A DNA stretch of 64,000 nucleotides from Ruminococcus sp. (GCA_017525915.1 JAFXSC010000008.1:1-64000); one strand, 5' to 3'. Counted from the first letter of the stretch, positions 14,429-23,815 are shown. The notes: generated from the letters alone by a model not told the origin. A program made the numbers and translations.

Positions 14429-14785
14429 TTACTGAAAAAGCGTTCCGGTCGTTCTTGCCGTAACGGACAGGAATGAGGAGTGAAGCCAAAGTTCTTTAAC
14501 CGGTTCGTCCGAGTATTCTGCAAAAAGGAAGAATATGGCGGGAAGGACAAGAAGTATTGAGGTCGTGAACAGCACGATCTTTGTCTGAAGGCGATACTTC
14601 TTGAAATGCTGACGGTGCTTGACGAAATCGTCCCAGGTCAGGAAGCCGATACCTCCGGTTATGATAAGAAACATCAGCACTGTGCTGCTGTGAAAAGAGT
14701 GCCCTTGAAAGGCATGACTGAGAGGCTCTGTGAAGCTGTCGGAAGCATTAGCAGCCGCTCTCCTCTTGACAAATGCACCGGTATA
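14429..14785 (-). pseudogene. TrkH/KtrB potassium transporter remnant
   Basis: The open frame keeps a stretch close to TrkH-family proteins: HSSTVLMFLIITGGIGFLTWDDF, KYRLQTKIVLFTTSILLV, then 'SVTARTTG', the start of a pore loop, followed at once by Leu-Phe-Gln and a stop. Extended upstream without a start, the frame reads SFTEPLSHAFQGHSF, also family-like. Family members are about 450-500 residues, so only about 110 remain, both ends missing, with no ribosome site. It is an internal fragment of a decayed gene between cysE and the lipoprotein gene. Confidence 0.75.
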
Positions 14786-14794
14786 TAATATACT
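14766..14794 (+). promoter_or_regulatory. Promoter of lipoprotein gene
   Basis: TTGACA (14766-14771), 17 bases, TATACT (14789-14794). Confidence 0.65.
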
Positions 14795-14891
14795 AATATA
14801 CAGCGCAGATTTAATTGTAATTGCCGCGGACTTTGAAGCCTGTTATACCAGCACTGTTTCAGAGCCCGTACATTCAGGAGGTTCAGTAATA

Positions 14892-15449
14892 ATGAAAATT
14901 TCGATCATCGCAAAGACCGCAGCTATGCTTGTTGCTGCTGCTATGACACTTTCTTTCCCTTCATGCGGAAGCAGCAGTTCTTCTAAAAAAGACGATTCTG
15001 AAAACGGTACGGCTGCTAACGATAATGTGAACGAGAATACAACTCAGCCGGATGAGATAACAGGTACAGAGCAGACATGGGGCGTATTTACCGTAATGGT
15101 ACCGGAAGGCTGGGAGCTCAGGCACGGAGATGCTCTGGACGAGAATGACCCCAACGTTTGCTCAGTCAAGAAGTCGAGCTTCAAATATTTTGACCTCAAG
15201 AGCGAGAAGGAAAATGTTCAGAAGCAGCAGTATGAGTACAACAAGAATACCTATACAAACGGTCAGACGGATATCCCTCCAACGACCATAGGCAGCATCG
15301 AATGGACGGGCTTCCAGTACACCAATGATTTCGGCGGAGGATTTGAGTTGTACGCTCAGTCCAACGGAAAGTATATCCGTGTTTCGTGTGCAGGCTTCAG
15401 CTTTGACAGCATCGAGACCAGTGCCGTGCTCGGCTCACTGAAGGTCTGA
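14892..15449 (+). CDS. Lipoprotein of unknown function (185 aa)
   Basis: The N terminus KISIIAKTAAMLVAAAMTLSFPSC is a lipoprotein signal with lipid-carrying Cys, followed by a Ser/Asn/Glu-rich linker and a beta-rich domain beginning WGVFTVMVPEGWELRHGD. The 'F.V.VPEGW' opening and a single compact domain recall PsbP/DcrB-like lipoproteins, but this is only a resemblance. ATG 14892 was taken because AGGAGG precedes it by 10 bases and because the signal peptide starts here, not at an upstream in-frame start. Confidence 0.75.
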   Translation: MKISIIAKTAAMLVAAAMTLSFPSCGSSSSSKKDDSENGTAANDNVNENTTQPDEITGTEQTWGVFTVMVPEGWELRHGDALDENDPNVCSVKKSSFKYFDLKSEKENVQKQQYEYNKNTYTNGQTDIPPTTIGSIEWTGFQYTNDFGGGFELYAQSNGKYIRVSCAGFSFDSIETSAVLGSLKV

Positions 15450-15553
15450 TGCGGACGGCAGGGGAAACGTCAGGAACAGCTTGCAGGGCAGTCCCGGCAT
15501 CGCCTCTGCGTTCGCGTAGACATAGTATTTGATGTGAAACACCGGAAAAGTGC

Positions 15554-15582
15554 TTGACAAACCGGAAATTATCGTGTATAAT
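15554..15582 (+). promoter_or_regulatory. Promoter of the T-box valS operon
   Basis: TTGACA (15554-15559), 17 bases, TATAAT (15577-15582). Confidence 0.85.
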
Positions 15583-15589
15583 ATTAGCA

Positions 15590-15846
15590 TATCTTAAAAG
15601 CTGAGAAGAAAAGGAGTACGCATATCACCGATTTTCAGAGAGCTGCCGGACGGTGCAAGGCAGTATGAGGAGTGTGCGGAAGTAGTTTCGGAGCTCCACG
15701 GGCGAAACAGCAGTAGTCCGCGGCGTGTCCTCACGTTACAGGGGGAGAGGTTAGCAGACCTCGCAGAGTGCGGGATTTTCCCGAATTCAGGTGGTAACAC
15801 GGACTTTGTTCGCCCTGAGCCTTAATTGGTTCAGGGCGTTTTTTTG
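15590..15846 (+). promoter_or_regulatory. T-box riboswitch, valine specifier GTA
   Basis: The leader has the stem I signature AGAGAGCTGCCGGACGGTGCAAGGCAG region (15639-15665), a specifier loop with loop-E halves AGTA (about 15615) and GAA (15679-15681) followed by GTA (15682-15684), the T-box AGGTGGTAACACGG (15789-15802), and a terminator CGCCCTGA/TCAGGGCG (15811-15838) with seven T. Uncharged tRNA-Val would pair with GTA and the T-box and prevent termination. GTA fits valS two genes downstream. Confidence 0.9.
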
Positions 15847-15861
15847 AAGGAGTAATAAGCA

Positions 15862-16689
15862 ATGGAAACAAATGACGTTACATACAGTCAGCCGGTCAGC
15901 TTGCGTTCTGAAAGCTGCTCACTAAAGTATACATTGCTTTTTTGGGGGATATTGACGGTATTCCTCATCGTGCTTATCGCAGTTCTTACACCGCTTTCTA
16001 ACAGGCTTCAGGAGAAAGAGGACAGAAAAACAGCTGAAAGAAACTATGATAAATATTACAGCGAGGTCGTTGATTTTATCGCAAAGGAAAGCGAGGAATA
16101 CCGCAGCAAAAACCCTGACGGCAATATAAGGGAGCTTGACAGTATCGAGAAGATACTTGACCTTTTTACCTTGGGAGAGTATTCAGCGTCTGACCCCGAA
16201 CGCTTCAACGATGAGATCAGTTATATCCGCAGCCGGATAGAGTCACACTATTCTGCATTTTCGTTTTCAGAGGCAGAACCGGAACGCGTTATAGGACTCG
16301 GTATCGCGGACAGCAAGAGCCGCAGCGAGATAATAGACGACCTTATAGATGCTGAAAGGGAAAGCAGGTGGTTCGGCAACGATAATGCTGTTGCCAGCGT
16401 TATTCTTATAGCCGTGATACTGCTTATCCTGATAATACCGGCATGCTTGATATCCGTTATCGCTGCCGCTGTTCTCAAAAATCGCAGATGTGTCACAGTC
16501 ACCGATGCCGGGATATACTTCGGCAGTAGCTTCTTTGTACCGATGTCCGAGGTCACAGATGCTAAGGCCAAAGGCTTCGGAAGGCTTATTGTCGTGACAC
16601 CGCAGAAGAAGTTCAAGCGGAAATGTATCCGCAACAACTGCGAGATAATAAAGTTTATCAACGAGCACCGCAACAATGCTGCTCAATAA
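15862..16689 (+). CDS. Two-helix membrane protein in the valS operon, function unknown
   Basis: This 275-residue protein has a hydrophobic segment at about residues 27-50 (LFWGILTVFLIVLIAVL), an extracytoplasmic or cytosolic acidic helical loop of about 120 residues, a second segment at about 176-205 (VILIAVILLILIIPACLISVIAAAVL), and a basic C-terminal domain with beta pattern CVTVTDAGIYFGSSFF that could be a PH-like fold. AAGGAG lies right after the T-box terminator, so valine supply controls it directly; it is 19 bases from valS. No function is recognised. Confidence 0.8.
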   Translation: METNDVTYSQPVSLRSESCSLKYTLLFWGILTVFLIVLIAVLTPLSNRLQEKEDRKTAERNYDKYYSEVVDFIAKESEEYRSKNPDGNIRELDSIEKILDLFTLGEYSASDPERFNDEISYIRSRIESHYSAFSFSEAEPERVIGLGIADSKSRSEIIDDLIDAERESRWFGNDNAVASVILIAVILLILIIPACLISVIAAAVLKNRRCVTVTDAGIYFGSSFFVPMSEVTDAKAKGFGRLIVVTPQKKFKRKCIRNNCEIIKFINEHRNNAAQ

Positions 16690-16708
16690 TACATAAGGAG
16701 AAATACCA

Positions 16709-19327
16709 ATGGCAAAAGAACTTGCAAAGGCTTATGACCCCAAGGATTTTGAAGACCGTATCTATGCGGCATGGAACGACAAGGGCTGCTTCCGAGCTGA
16801 GGCTGACCCGAAGAAAACACCTTATACGATAGTTATTCCCCCTCCGAACATCACAGGACAGCTCCACATGGGACACGCCCTCGATGAGACACTTCAGGAC
16901 ATACTTATCCGCTGGAAGCGCATGAGCGGTTACAGCGCACTCTGGCTGCCGGGTACTGACCACGCGGCTATTGCTACCGAGGCTAAGATAGTTGAGGCTA
17001 TGCGCAAGGAAGGCGTTACCAAGGAGGACCTCGGACGTGAGGGCTTCATGAAGCGCGCATGGGAATGGAAAAAGCAGTACGGCGGACGTATCGTTGAACA
17101 GCTCAAGAAGCTCGGCTCATCATGCGACTGGTCACGCGAGCGCTTTACTATGGACGAGGGCTGCTCAAAGGCGGTCAAGGAGGTATTCGTAAAGTACTAC
17201 GAAAAAGGCCTTATCTACCGCGGTGAGCGTATCATCAACTGGTGCCCCAAGTGTAAGACTTCGCTCTCCGACGCTGAGGTTACCTATGAAGATCAGGCTG
17301 GTCATTTCTGGCATCTCCGCTACAAGATAAAGGACGCTGACGGCTACCTCGAGCTTGCTACCACACGTCCGGAGACACTTCTCGGCGATACCGCTGTTGC
17401 CGTAAATCCGGCTGACGAGCGCTACAAGGATTTAGTCGGCAAGACCGTTATCCTTCCCCTTGTTCACAGAGAGATACCCATTGTTGCCGATGACTATGTT
17501 GAAATGGACTTCGGTACCGGCGTTGTTAAGATAACTCCTGCACACGACCCCAATGACTTTGAGGTAGGTCTCCGCCACAAGCTTCCCGTTATCAACGTTA
17601 TGAACGACGACGCGACTATCGTTGACGATTATCCTGCTTACGCCGGAATGGACAGATATGAGGCAAGGAAGAAGATAGTCGAGGACCTCGAGGCTGAGGG
17701 CGCTCTCGTTAAAATTGAGGAGTACAGCCACAATGTCGGCACCTGCTACCGCTGCGGCACTACCGTTGAGCCGAAGGTATCAACTCAGTGGTTCGTAAAG
17801 ATGAAGCCTCTTGCCGAGCCTGCTATCAAGGCTGTAAAGAACGGCGACACCAAGTTCGTTCCGGAGCGCTTTGACAAGATATACTTCCACTGGCTCGAAA
17901 ATATCAAGGACTGGTGCATCTCCCGTCAGATATGGTGGGGACACCAGATACCTGCGTTCTACTGCGACGAGTGCGGCGAAATGGTCGTAACTAAGGAGAA
18001 CAGCGCGGTATGTCCAAAGTGCGGCAAGCCCATGAGACAGGACCCCGACACCCTCGATACATGGTTCAGCTCAGCACTCTGGCCGTTCTCAACTCTCGGC
18101 TGGCCGGAGAATACTGAGGACTTAAAGTATTTCTATCCCACAAATACCCTTGTTACCGGCTATGATATCATCTTCTTCTGGGTAATCAGAATGATGTTCA
18201 GCGGTCTGGAGAATATGGGCAAAGTCCCCTTCGATACAGTCCTCATCCACGGACTTGTCCGCGATGCTCAGGGACGCAAGATGTCCAAGTCTCTCGGCAA
18301 CGGCATCGACCCCCTCGAAGTCATCAATGAGTACGGCGCTGACGCTCTCCGCTTTATGCTCGCGACCGGCAACTCTCCCGGAAACGATATGCGTTACATC
18401 GACGACAAGGTAAAGGCTGCGCGTAACTTCGCAAACAAGCTCTGGAACGCTTCACGTTTCATCATGATGAACCTTCCCGAGGACTTCGAGTTCAGGGGAC
18501 TTCCCGCTGACCTCGAACTGGAGGACAAGTGGCTCGTCAACAAGTTCAACCAGCTTGCAAAGGAAGTTGGCGAGAACCTTGACAGATACGAGCTCGGCGT
18601 TGCTTCACAGAAGATATACGACTTCATCTGGGACGTTTACTGCGACTGGTACATCGAGCTCACAAAGCCCAGGATCCAGGCTGGCGGCGAGACAAAGGCA
18701 AAGGCTCAGGCAGTGCTTGTATGGGCAATGCAGGGTATGTTGAAGCTCCTCCACCCGTTCATGCCGTTCATTACCGAGGAGATATGGCAGGTCCTCAACA
18801 ACGAGAAGTCCATGATAATCCTCGAGACTTACCCCACCTACGACGCTTCGATCGACTACTCGGCAGAGGAAAAGGCTTTCGAGAAGATAATCTCCGCTAT
18901 CAAGGCTGTCCGCAACGTCCGTACAGAGATGAACGTTCCGCCGTCGGTAAAGGCAAAGCTCCTCATCGAGACTGCCGATGCTGCTCTGTTTGATTCCTGC
19001 GCTGTATTCTTCGAGAAGCTTGCTTCCGCTTCGTCAATTGAGACTGGTTCAAGCCTTGCTCACGACAACTGCGCTAATGCGGTAACTGATACCGCACGCA
19101 TCTTCATTCCTATGGACGAGCTCGTTGACAAGGAGAAGGAAATTGCCCGTCTCGAAAAAGAGAAGGCAAAGGTACAGAAAGACATCGACTTCCTCAGCGG
19201 AAAGCTCAATAATCAGGGCTTCGTTGCAAAGGCACCTGCACAGCTCATTGAGGCTGAAAAGGCAAAGCTTGCAAAGGCTCAGGAGAAAATGGCAAAGATC
19301 GAGCAGTCTATGGCTGCATTCAGGTAA
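16709..19327 (+). CDS. valS: Valyl-tRNA synthetase
   Basis: This 872-residue class I synthetase charges tRNA-Val. The HIGH motif is HMGH in PPPNITGQLHMGHALDETL, the KMSKS motif is in GRKMSKSLGNGIDP, the editing domain contains TTRPETLLGDTAVAVNP, and the C-terminal coiled coil (ELVDKEKEIARLEKEKAKV) is typical of ValRS. Full length and intact. TAAGGAG precedes ATG 16709. Controlled by the T-box at 15590. Confidence 0.97.
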   Translation: MAKELAKAYDPKDFEDRIYAAWNDKGCFRAEADPKKTPYTIVIPPPNITGQLHMGHALDETLQDILIRWKRMSGYSALWLPGTDHAAIATEAKIVEAMRKEGVTKEDLGREGFMKRAWEWKKQYGGRIVEQLKKLGSSCDWSRERFTMDEGCSKAVKEVFVKYYEKGLIYRGERIINWCPKCKTSLSDAEVTYEDQAGHFWHLRYKIKDADGYLELATTRPETLLGDTAVAVNPADERYKDLVGKTVILPLVHREIPIVADDYVEMDFGTGVVKITPAHDPNDFEVGLRHKLPVINVMNDDATIVDDYPAYAGMDRYEARKKIVEDLEAEGALVKIEEYSHNVGTCYRCGTTVEPKVSTQWFVKMKPLAEPAIKAVKNGDTKFVPERFDKIYFHWLENIKDWCISRQIWWGHQIPAFYCDECGEMVVTKENSAVCPKCGKPMRQDPDTLDTWFSSALWPFSTLGWPENTEDLKYFYPTNTLVTGYDIIFFWVIRMMFSGLENMGKVPFDTVLIHGLVRDAQGRKMSKSLGNGIDPLEVINEYGADALRFMLATGNSPGNDMRYIDDKVKAARNFANKLWNASRFIMMNLPEDFEFRGLPADLELEDKWLVNKFNQLAKEVGENLDRYELGVASQKIYDFIWDVYCDWYIELTKPRIQAGGETKAKAQAVLVWAMQGMLKLLHPFMPFITEEIWQVLNNEKSMIILETYPTYDASIDYSAEEKAFEKIISAIKAVRNVRTEMNVPPSVKAKLLIETADAALFDSCAVFFEKLASASSIETGSSLAHDNCANAVTDTARIFIPMDELVDKEKEIARLEKEKAKVQKDIDFLSGKLNNQGFVAKAPAQLIEAEKAKLAKAQEKMAKIEQSMAAFR

Positions 19328-19332
19328 AAATA

Positions 19333-19356
19333 ATCGGGACGCCGTTCTGGCGTCCC
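19333..19356 (+). terminator. Hairpin after valS
   Basis: GGGACGCC/GGCGTCCC stem with a 5-base loop, followed by TCATTATA; the T-run is poor, so read-through into the next gene is likely. Confidence 0.5.
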
Positions 19357-19372
19357 TCATTATAGGTTGAAT

Positions 19373-19723
19373 ATGAGAAACAGGATATTATCTTACGTTG
19401 CAGAGCAGTACGGCACCGAGCCGGAATACCTCTGGGCGAAAACGCCTGACTGCGCCGTTATCCGTCACCGCGGAAACCGCAAGTGGTACGGCATAATCAT
19501 GGATGTGTCTCGGAAAACTCTCGGACTTTCCGGTGAAGGCATCATCGACATACTCAATGTGAAGTGCAGTCCTGCAGTCCGGGAGATACTTCTCGGCGAG
19601 GGCAGAGCGCTTCCGGCTTATCATATGAACAAGCAGCACTGGATAAGCCTTCCGCTCGACGGCTCACTCGATGAAAAAACGATCTTCGCCCTCATCAGCG
19701 AAAGCTACGAGCTGACAAAATAA
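19373..19723 (+). CDS. MmcQ/YjbR-family protein
   Basis: A 116-residue CyaY-like-fold protein of the MmcQ/YjbR (DUF419) family: YGTEPEYLWAKTPDCAVIRHRGNRKWYGII, 'LNVKCSPAVREIL' and a C-terminal 'MNKQHWISLPLDG...LISESYELT' are the family's blocks. Members are small putative DNA-binding proteins of unclear role. ATG 19373 preferred over TTG 19367 since AGGT lies at the TTG. It probably shares the valS transcript. Confidence 0.82.
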   Translation: MRNRILSYVAEQYGTEPEYLWAKTPDCAVIRHRGNRKWYGIIMDVSRKTLGLSGEGIIDILNVKCSPAVREILLGEGRALPAYHMNKQHWISLPLDGSLDEKTIFALISESYELTK

Positions 19724-19728
19724 AATGA

Positions 19729-19763
19729 TACCGCCCCCTGAGAGTTCAGAGGGCGGTATTTTA
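19729..19763. terminator. Bidirectional terminator
   Basis: ATACCGCCC/GGGCGGTAT stem flanked by AAAATG and TTTTAT, between the converging YjbR-family gene and ychF. Confidence 0.8.
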
Positions 19764-19773
19764 TGCTTATAAG

Positions 19774-20868
19774 TCATACGTTGAATCTGAAGAGGACGAT
19801 ATCGCCGTCCTGCATAACGTATTCCTTACCTTCGAGGCGGACGAGGCCTTTTTCCTTTGCGGCTGCCATTGTACCGCACTCCATCAGGTCGTTGAAGGAG
19901 ATGACCTCGGCACGGATAAAGCCTTTCTCGAAGTCTGTATGTATCTTGCCGGCAGCCTGTGGCGCTTTTGTGCCGCGTGTGATAGTCCATGCGCGAACCT
20001 CCTGCTTACCTGCGGTCAGGAAGGAGATAAGTCCGAGGAGTGAATAGCCCTCCTTGATAATGCGGTTGAGACCGGATATCTCCAGACCGAGCTCGGCGAG
20101 GAACATCTTCTTGTCCTCCTCGTCCATTTCGGCGATCTCAGCTTCGGTCTGAGCGCATATCGGCAGAACTGCGGAATGCTCCTCAGCTGCGAGACGGCTT
20201 ACCTTAGCGAAATTCTCGTTGCCTTCAAGTCCGCCGGAGAAATCAGCCTCGCTGAGATTTGCAGCGTAGATAACGGGCTTAGCGGAGAGCAGGGGAGTGG
20301 ACTTTATGAGTTCGCGCTCCTCGTCTGTGAAATCAAATCCGCGGGCAGACTTTCCGTCCTCAAGGTGAGCCTTCAGCCTTTCAAGGAAATCAATTTCCGC
20401 AAGGTACTTCTTATCGCCCTTAGCTGCCTTCTTAGCGCGGTCGATGCGCCTTTCGAGCATTTCGATATCCGAGAATATGAGCTCGAGATTTATAGTTTCA
20501 ATATCGCGGAGAGGGTCGATGCTGCCGTCAACGTGAACGATATTGTCGTCCTCGAAGCAGCGCACAACGTGAACGATAGCGTCCACCTCGCGGATATCCG
20601 CAAGGAACTTGTTTCCGAGACCCTCGCCCTTTGAAGCGCCCTTTACGAGACCGGCAATGTCAACGAATTCAAGAGTTGCCGGAGTGAACTTATCCGGCTC
20701 GTACATTTCCGCAAGTTTGTCAAGTCTCTCGTCGGGGACAGAGACGATGCCCACGTTCTTTTCGATAGTGCAGAACGGGTAATTCGCCGATTCTGCGCCT
20801 GCGTTCGTAAGTGCGTTAAAGAGAGTGCTTTTGCCGACATTCGGCAGTCCAACCATACCAAGCTTCAT
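19774..20868 (-). CDS. ychF: Redox-regulated ribosome-associated ATPase YchF/OLA1
   Basis: This 364-residue Obg-family P-loop protein binds ATP rather than GTP and associates with ribosomes and stress responses. P-loop GLPNVGKSTLFNAL, switch region FVDIAGLVKGASKGEGLGNKFLADIREVDAIVHVVRCF, and the C-terminal TGS domain ending VRLEGKEYVMQDGDIVLFRFNV are present. AAGGA ribosome site before ATG 20868. Only 59 bases separate it from the upstream c-di-GMP-type gene, with a weak hairpin between. Confidence 0.95.
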   Translation of the reverse strand: MKLGMVGLPNVGKSTLFNALTNAGAESANYPFCTIEKNVGIVSVPDERLDKLAEMYEPDKFTPATLEFVDIAGLVKGASKGEGLGNKFLADIREVDAIVHVVRCFEDDNIVHVDGSIDPLRDIETINLELIFSDIEMLERRIDRAKKAAKGDKKYLAEIDFLERLKAHLEDGKSARGFDFTDEERELIKSTPLLSAKPVIYAANLSEADFSGGLEGNENFAKVSRLAAEEHSAVLPICAQTEAEIAEMDEEDKKMFLAELGLEISGLNRIIKEGYSLLGLISFLTAGKQEVRAWTITRGTKAPQAAGKIHTDFEKGFIRAEVISFNDLMECGTMAAAKEKGLVRLEGKEYVMQDGDIVLFRFNV

Positions 20869-20903
20869 TAAAATTTATCCTTCCATTATTTATTCATAGC
20901 TTT

Positions 20904-20921
20904 CCCCTCCGGAGGGAGGGG
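20904..20921 (-). terminator. Weak GC-rich hairpin between the EAL gene and ychF
   Basis: CCCCTCC/GGAGGGG stem (20904-20910, 20915-20921) with a 4-base loop and no T-run. Probably incomplete termination. Confidence 0.35.
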
Positions 20922-20927
20922 AGAGCG

Positions 20928-23657
20928 TCAGTGACTTATCCTCTTGTTGTTTACGAGCGAGCTGACAGTTGAGTTCTGAATCTGCAAGTCGCCGCTTCCT
21001 GTGCCGATATCCTTTGGATTTCCGGCAAGAACCTTTATAGCGATTGTCGAATCTATGACGGCAACATTTCCTGTACCGGCAGCATCGCCGATGCCAGTCA
21101 CCTCATCGCCTTCTGAATCGAGATTTATCTCAGCATCGCGTATCTTAGTGTTCACGCTGCCGTTGATAGCACCGATGCAGGTATGCTTAGCGGAGCGCAT
21201 CTTCATGTTGATTTTGCCCTGCTTTATGAGGATGCTGCCCTCGCCTTCCTCCATGACGCCTATACCGACAGCCTGAGCGCCTGTGCAGGACATCTCGATA
21301 TCCGCTGCTGAGGTGATAGTGGAAATACCTCGGCAGCTTCCGATACCTGTAACCTTGATACCGGAAATAGTGATATCAAGCGAAGCCTTTTCAGCGATAT
21401 CAATGAGCGAATCGCCGTTGAAGCTTCCGACCGCAAGACCGTTGTGGGCGTAGAGGAAAAGCTTTATCTTTCCGGAGCGGAGGTTTATTTCGGATTCTCC
21501 CTCGTTGAAGCCGCCGCCGATGCAGAGACAGTCAACGCTGTTGGAGATAATTTCGAGAGTGCCGTCCATGTCCACGGTGATATCGCCGTAACTGTGGTCG
21601 TAATCGTTGCCTATGCCGATGCCTTCGGAAGCGTAGCAGTCGATAGTAAGGCTGCCTTTGCCGCTGAGTTCAAACTGCGAACCGATGGGGACATAGATGC
21701 CTGAATACCCGAGCTTGTTGTTCTTTACGACATTAAGGTGCAGGCGGGCGTATTCACCGACAGTGATAGTAGGCTTGCTGTTGCCGCTTATCATGTTGAC
21801 GTTTTTGAAAGTGAGCTCACAGCTGTGATTGTCCATGACGGAAATGTTCATCTTCACCGGTTTGTCCGGGTCGCCGATTATAGTGAGTTTGCTCTGATAA
21901 ACGTGGATATCGGTGTATTTTTCGAGCGCGAGCTTGAGCAGGTCAAGCTCGGTGTCGTTCTGGGCGGCGTATATCTTCTTCATGCCGTTGGGACGGCTTT
22001 CGAGATTGGTCTTGATTATCTCGTCCTTTACGTCCGAGGCTATGCTGTTGAGCAGCAGCGGCTTCGGCTTGGAGGTGTAGTAACCCTGAATAAGGTCAAC
22101 TCCGAGACGAATGACCGTCTTCATCTCCTGCAAGGTCTCAACGCCCTCTGCGAGCGCCTGGAGCTGGTTCTCGTGGCAGAACTCGATGACGGAAGCAACG
22201 AGCTGCTGTTTCTTCAGGTCGTTGTGGATATCGCTGATGAGTGAGCGGTCTATCTTGATATAATCAGGGGAGTAATTCAGCAGATTTGAGCTGTTTGAGT
22301 ATCCTGTGCCGTAATCGTCGATCGCAAGATTTGAATGTGCGAGACGGCAGCGCTTTTTCAGCAGGTCTATGCCGTCGGGAGTTGCATCGCTCTCCTCGAC
22401 GATCTCGATGACAGCCTTTTCGAGCAGTTCACCGTAATTGAGGTAGAGTTCGTTGAAGTCCTCGTCTGAGAGCAGAGAATTTGACAGGCAGTTTATGAAC
22501 AGCTTGCGCTTCTCGAAGATCTGCTGGTTATCGCTCAGAAGCCTGAGAGTATTGAAAAATGTGAGCTTTTCAACAGCATAGAGGTCGTTCTGGTTCTCGG
22601 CGATCTTCAGTATCTGTCCCGGCGTCATTTTGATGTCGCCGGTGGTACGCATCAGCGCCTCATATCCTACTATCTCGCCGGTATGAGCTTCAACAATCGG
22701 CTGGAGGTGATAGGTCAGGAGGTTTTCCTGAACGATGCGCGAGAACAGCTGTGCGTTGCGGTAGGAGTCCTTGTCGCGGTTATAGTTTTCCTCAGAGAAC
22801 CAGTTGATGATGCCGCGTCTGCCGTTTTTGGCTTCATACAGGGCAAAATCGGAATAGTTCACGAGCATGTTGAAGTCTGAAGCCTCGTCCGGGTAAGAGG
22901 AGCAGCCTATCGAGAGACTCAGGCGGCTCTTGTCCGAGATATCTATTATCTCGCCGAAATTATCAGTGAGTATGCAGCTCTGTACAGCCTCGTCCATACT
23001 GTTGAGAATGTTATAAACGTTCATTTTGTCGGTATCGCGGAAGAAAGCACATATCTCATAGTTGGACTTTGAGCCGATGATAAGTGAATCGCCTGCAAAG
23101 CTTTTCAGCACCTCGCAGACGGAGGTTATGCAGTTGTTGGTATTGTCAACGGTAAGGTAAGAGCCGAGCTTGTCGATGCCGTTGATGTAAATGGTAGCGA
23201 GACAGCCGCGCTGTACCTCGGGCAGTATCTTCTTGATGCTCTGCGAGAACGAGGGGAATGACGGGAGACGGGTCACGGGGTCGTATTCCACCATATTCTG
23301 CTGTGTGCCGAGGTCTGTGATCTGCCTTGTGAAATCCTGAACGAATCCGAGCCACTCATCGCTGCTCTCGTAAATGTTCATCTTGATGTATCTTGTGGTG
23401 ATGTTGTCAGTAAAGCGGTAGATGTGCTTCTGACCCTCGACCGGGTTTTTTGATATCCTTTCAAGAAGGTCGAAGAATTCAAATTCGTTGAGCTTTTCTC
23501 CGGAGCAGCCGAGCATACGGCAGGCAGCGGCATCGAGGTAAGCCGACTTGTCCTTTGCTATATAGGTGAAAGCTCCTATATTTCCTACGAACTGCTGGAA
23601 GACCTGCCAGTCATGGCTGAGTTCGGGAGGTTTCTTGCTTAAATTGAATATACTCAT
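20928..23657 (-). CDS. Degenerate-GGDEF/EAL protein with C-terminal beta-helix-like domain
   Basis: The 909 residues divide into a PAS-like N terminus (1-~130), a GGDEF-fold domain (~135-290) whose signature has become SNYEI so cyclase activity is unlikely, an EAL phosphodiesterase domain (~305-550) and a ~320-residue C-terminal part. The EAL residues look intact: YEALMR, FINCLSN, EIVEES, AIDDYGTGYS, IKIDRS, AEGVET, IQGYY. The C-terminal part repeats short 'GIG-x-G/D...I-x-I' rungs (ASEGIGIGNDYDHSYGDITV, GLAVGSFNGDSLIDI, AVGIGVMEEGEGSILI), as in right-handed beta helices. No signal peptide, so all is cytosolic. AGGAGG precedes ATG 23657; strong promoter upstream. Role: cyclic-di-GMP degradation or sensing, inferred. 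Confidence 0.85.
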   Translation of the reverse strand: MSIFNLSKKPPELSHDWQVFQQFVGNIGAFTYIAKDKSAYLDAAACRMLGCSGEKLNEFEFFDLLERISKNPVEGQKHIYRFTDNITTRYIKMNIYESSDEWLGFVQDFTRQITDLGTQQNMVEYDPVTRLPSFPSFSQSIKKILPEVQRGCLATIYINGIDKLGSYLTVDNTNNCITSVCEVLKSFAGDSLIIGSKSNYEICAFFRDTDKMNVYNILNSMDEAVQSCILTDNFGEIIDISDKSRLSLSIGCSSYPDEASDFNMLVNYSDFALYEAKNGRRGIINWFSEENYNRDKDSYRNAQLFSRIVQENLLTYHLQPIVEAHTGEIVGYEALMRTTGDIKMTPGQILKIAENQNDLYAVEKLTFFNTLRLLSDNQQIFEKRKLFINCLSNSLLSDEDFNELYLNYGELLEKAVIEIVEESDATPDGIDLLKKRCRLAHSNLAIDDYGTGYSNSSNLLNYSPDYIKIDRSLISDIHNDLKKQQLVASVIEFCHENQLQALAEGVETLQEMKTVIRLGVDLIQGYYTSKPKPLLLNSIASDVKDEIIKTNLESRPNGMKKIYAAQNDTELDLLKLALEKYTDIHVYQSKLTIIGDPDKPVKMNISVMDNHSCELTFKNVNMISGNSKPTITVGEYARLHLNVVKNNKLGYSGIYVPIGSQFELSGKGSLTIDCYASEGIGIGNDYDHSYGDITVDMDGTLEIISNSVDCLCIGGGFNEGESEINLRSGKIKLFLYAHNGLAVGSFNGDSLIDIAEKASLDITISGIKVTGIGSCRGISTITSAADIEMSCTGAQAVGIGVMEEGEGSILIKQGKINMKMRSAKHTCIGAINGSVNTKIRDAEINLDSEGDEVTGIGDAAGTGNVAVIDSTIAIKVLAGNPKDIGTGSGDLQIQNSTVSSLVNNKRISH

Positions 23658-23815
23658 AGCGCCTCCTTTCTGCGCTTCGGCACGCTCGGGCGCACCGGCG
23701 GCAGCACTGCGATTTAACGGTATGCAGTTAAGACCGGTATAAGGTATTTTCCGTTATAAAAAATGCCGGTACAGGCTGAGAGTACCTGATGCTGACATCT
23801 GAATATCACATATTA

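Noticed and set aside
13563-14435. Rightward 290-codon open frame
   Set aside because: Antisense to cysE, which has clear hexapeptide repeats, promoter and ribosome site.
23770-23805. CTGAGAGTACCTGA string resembling part of a TPP riboswitch
   Set aside because: Only a fragment of the motif is present, on the strand not leading into a thiamine gene, and the other conserved TPP segments are missing.
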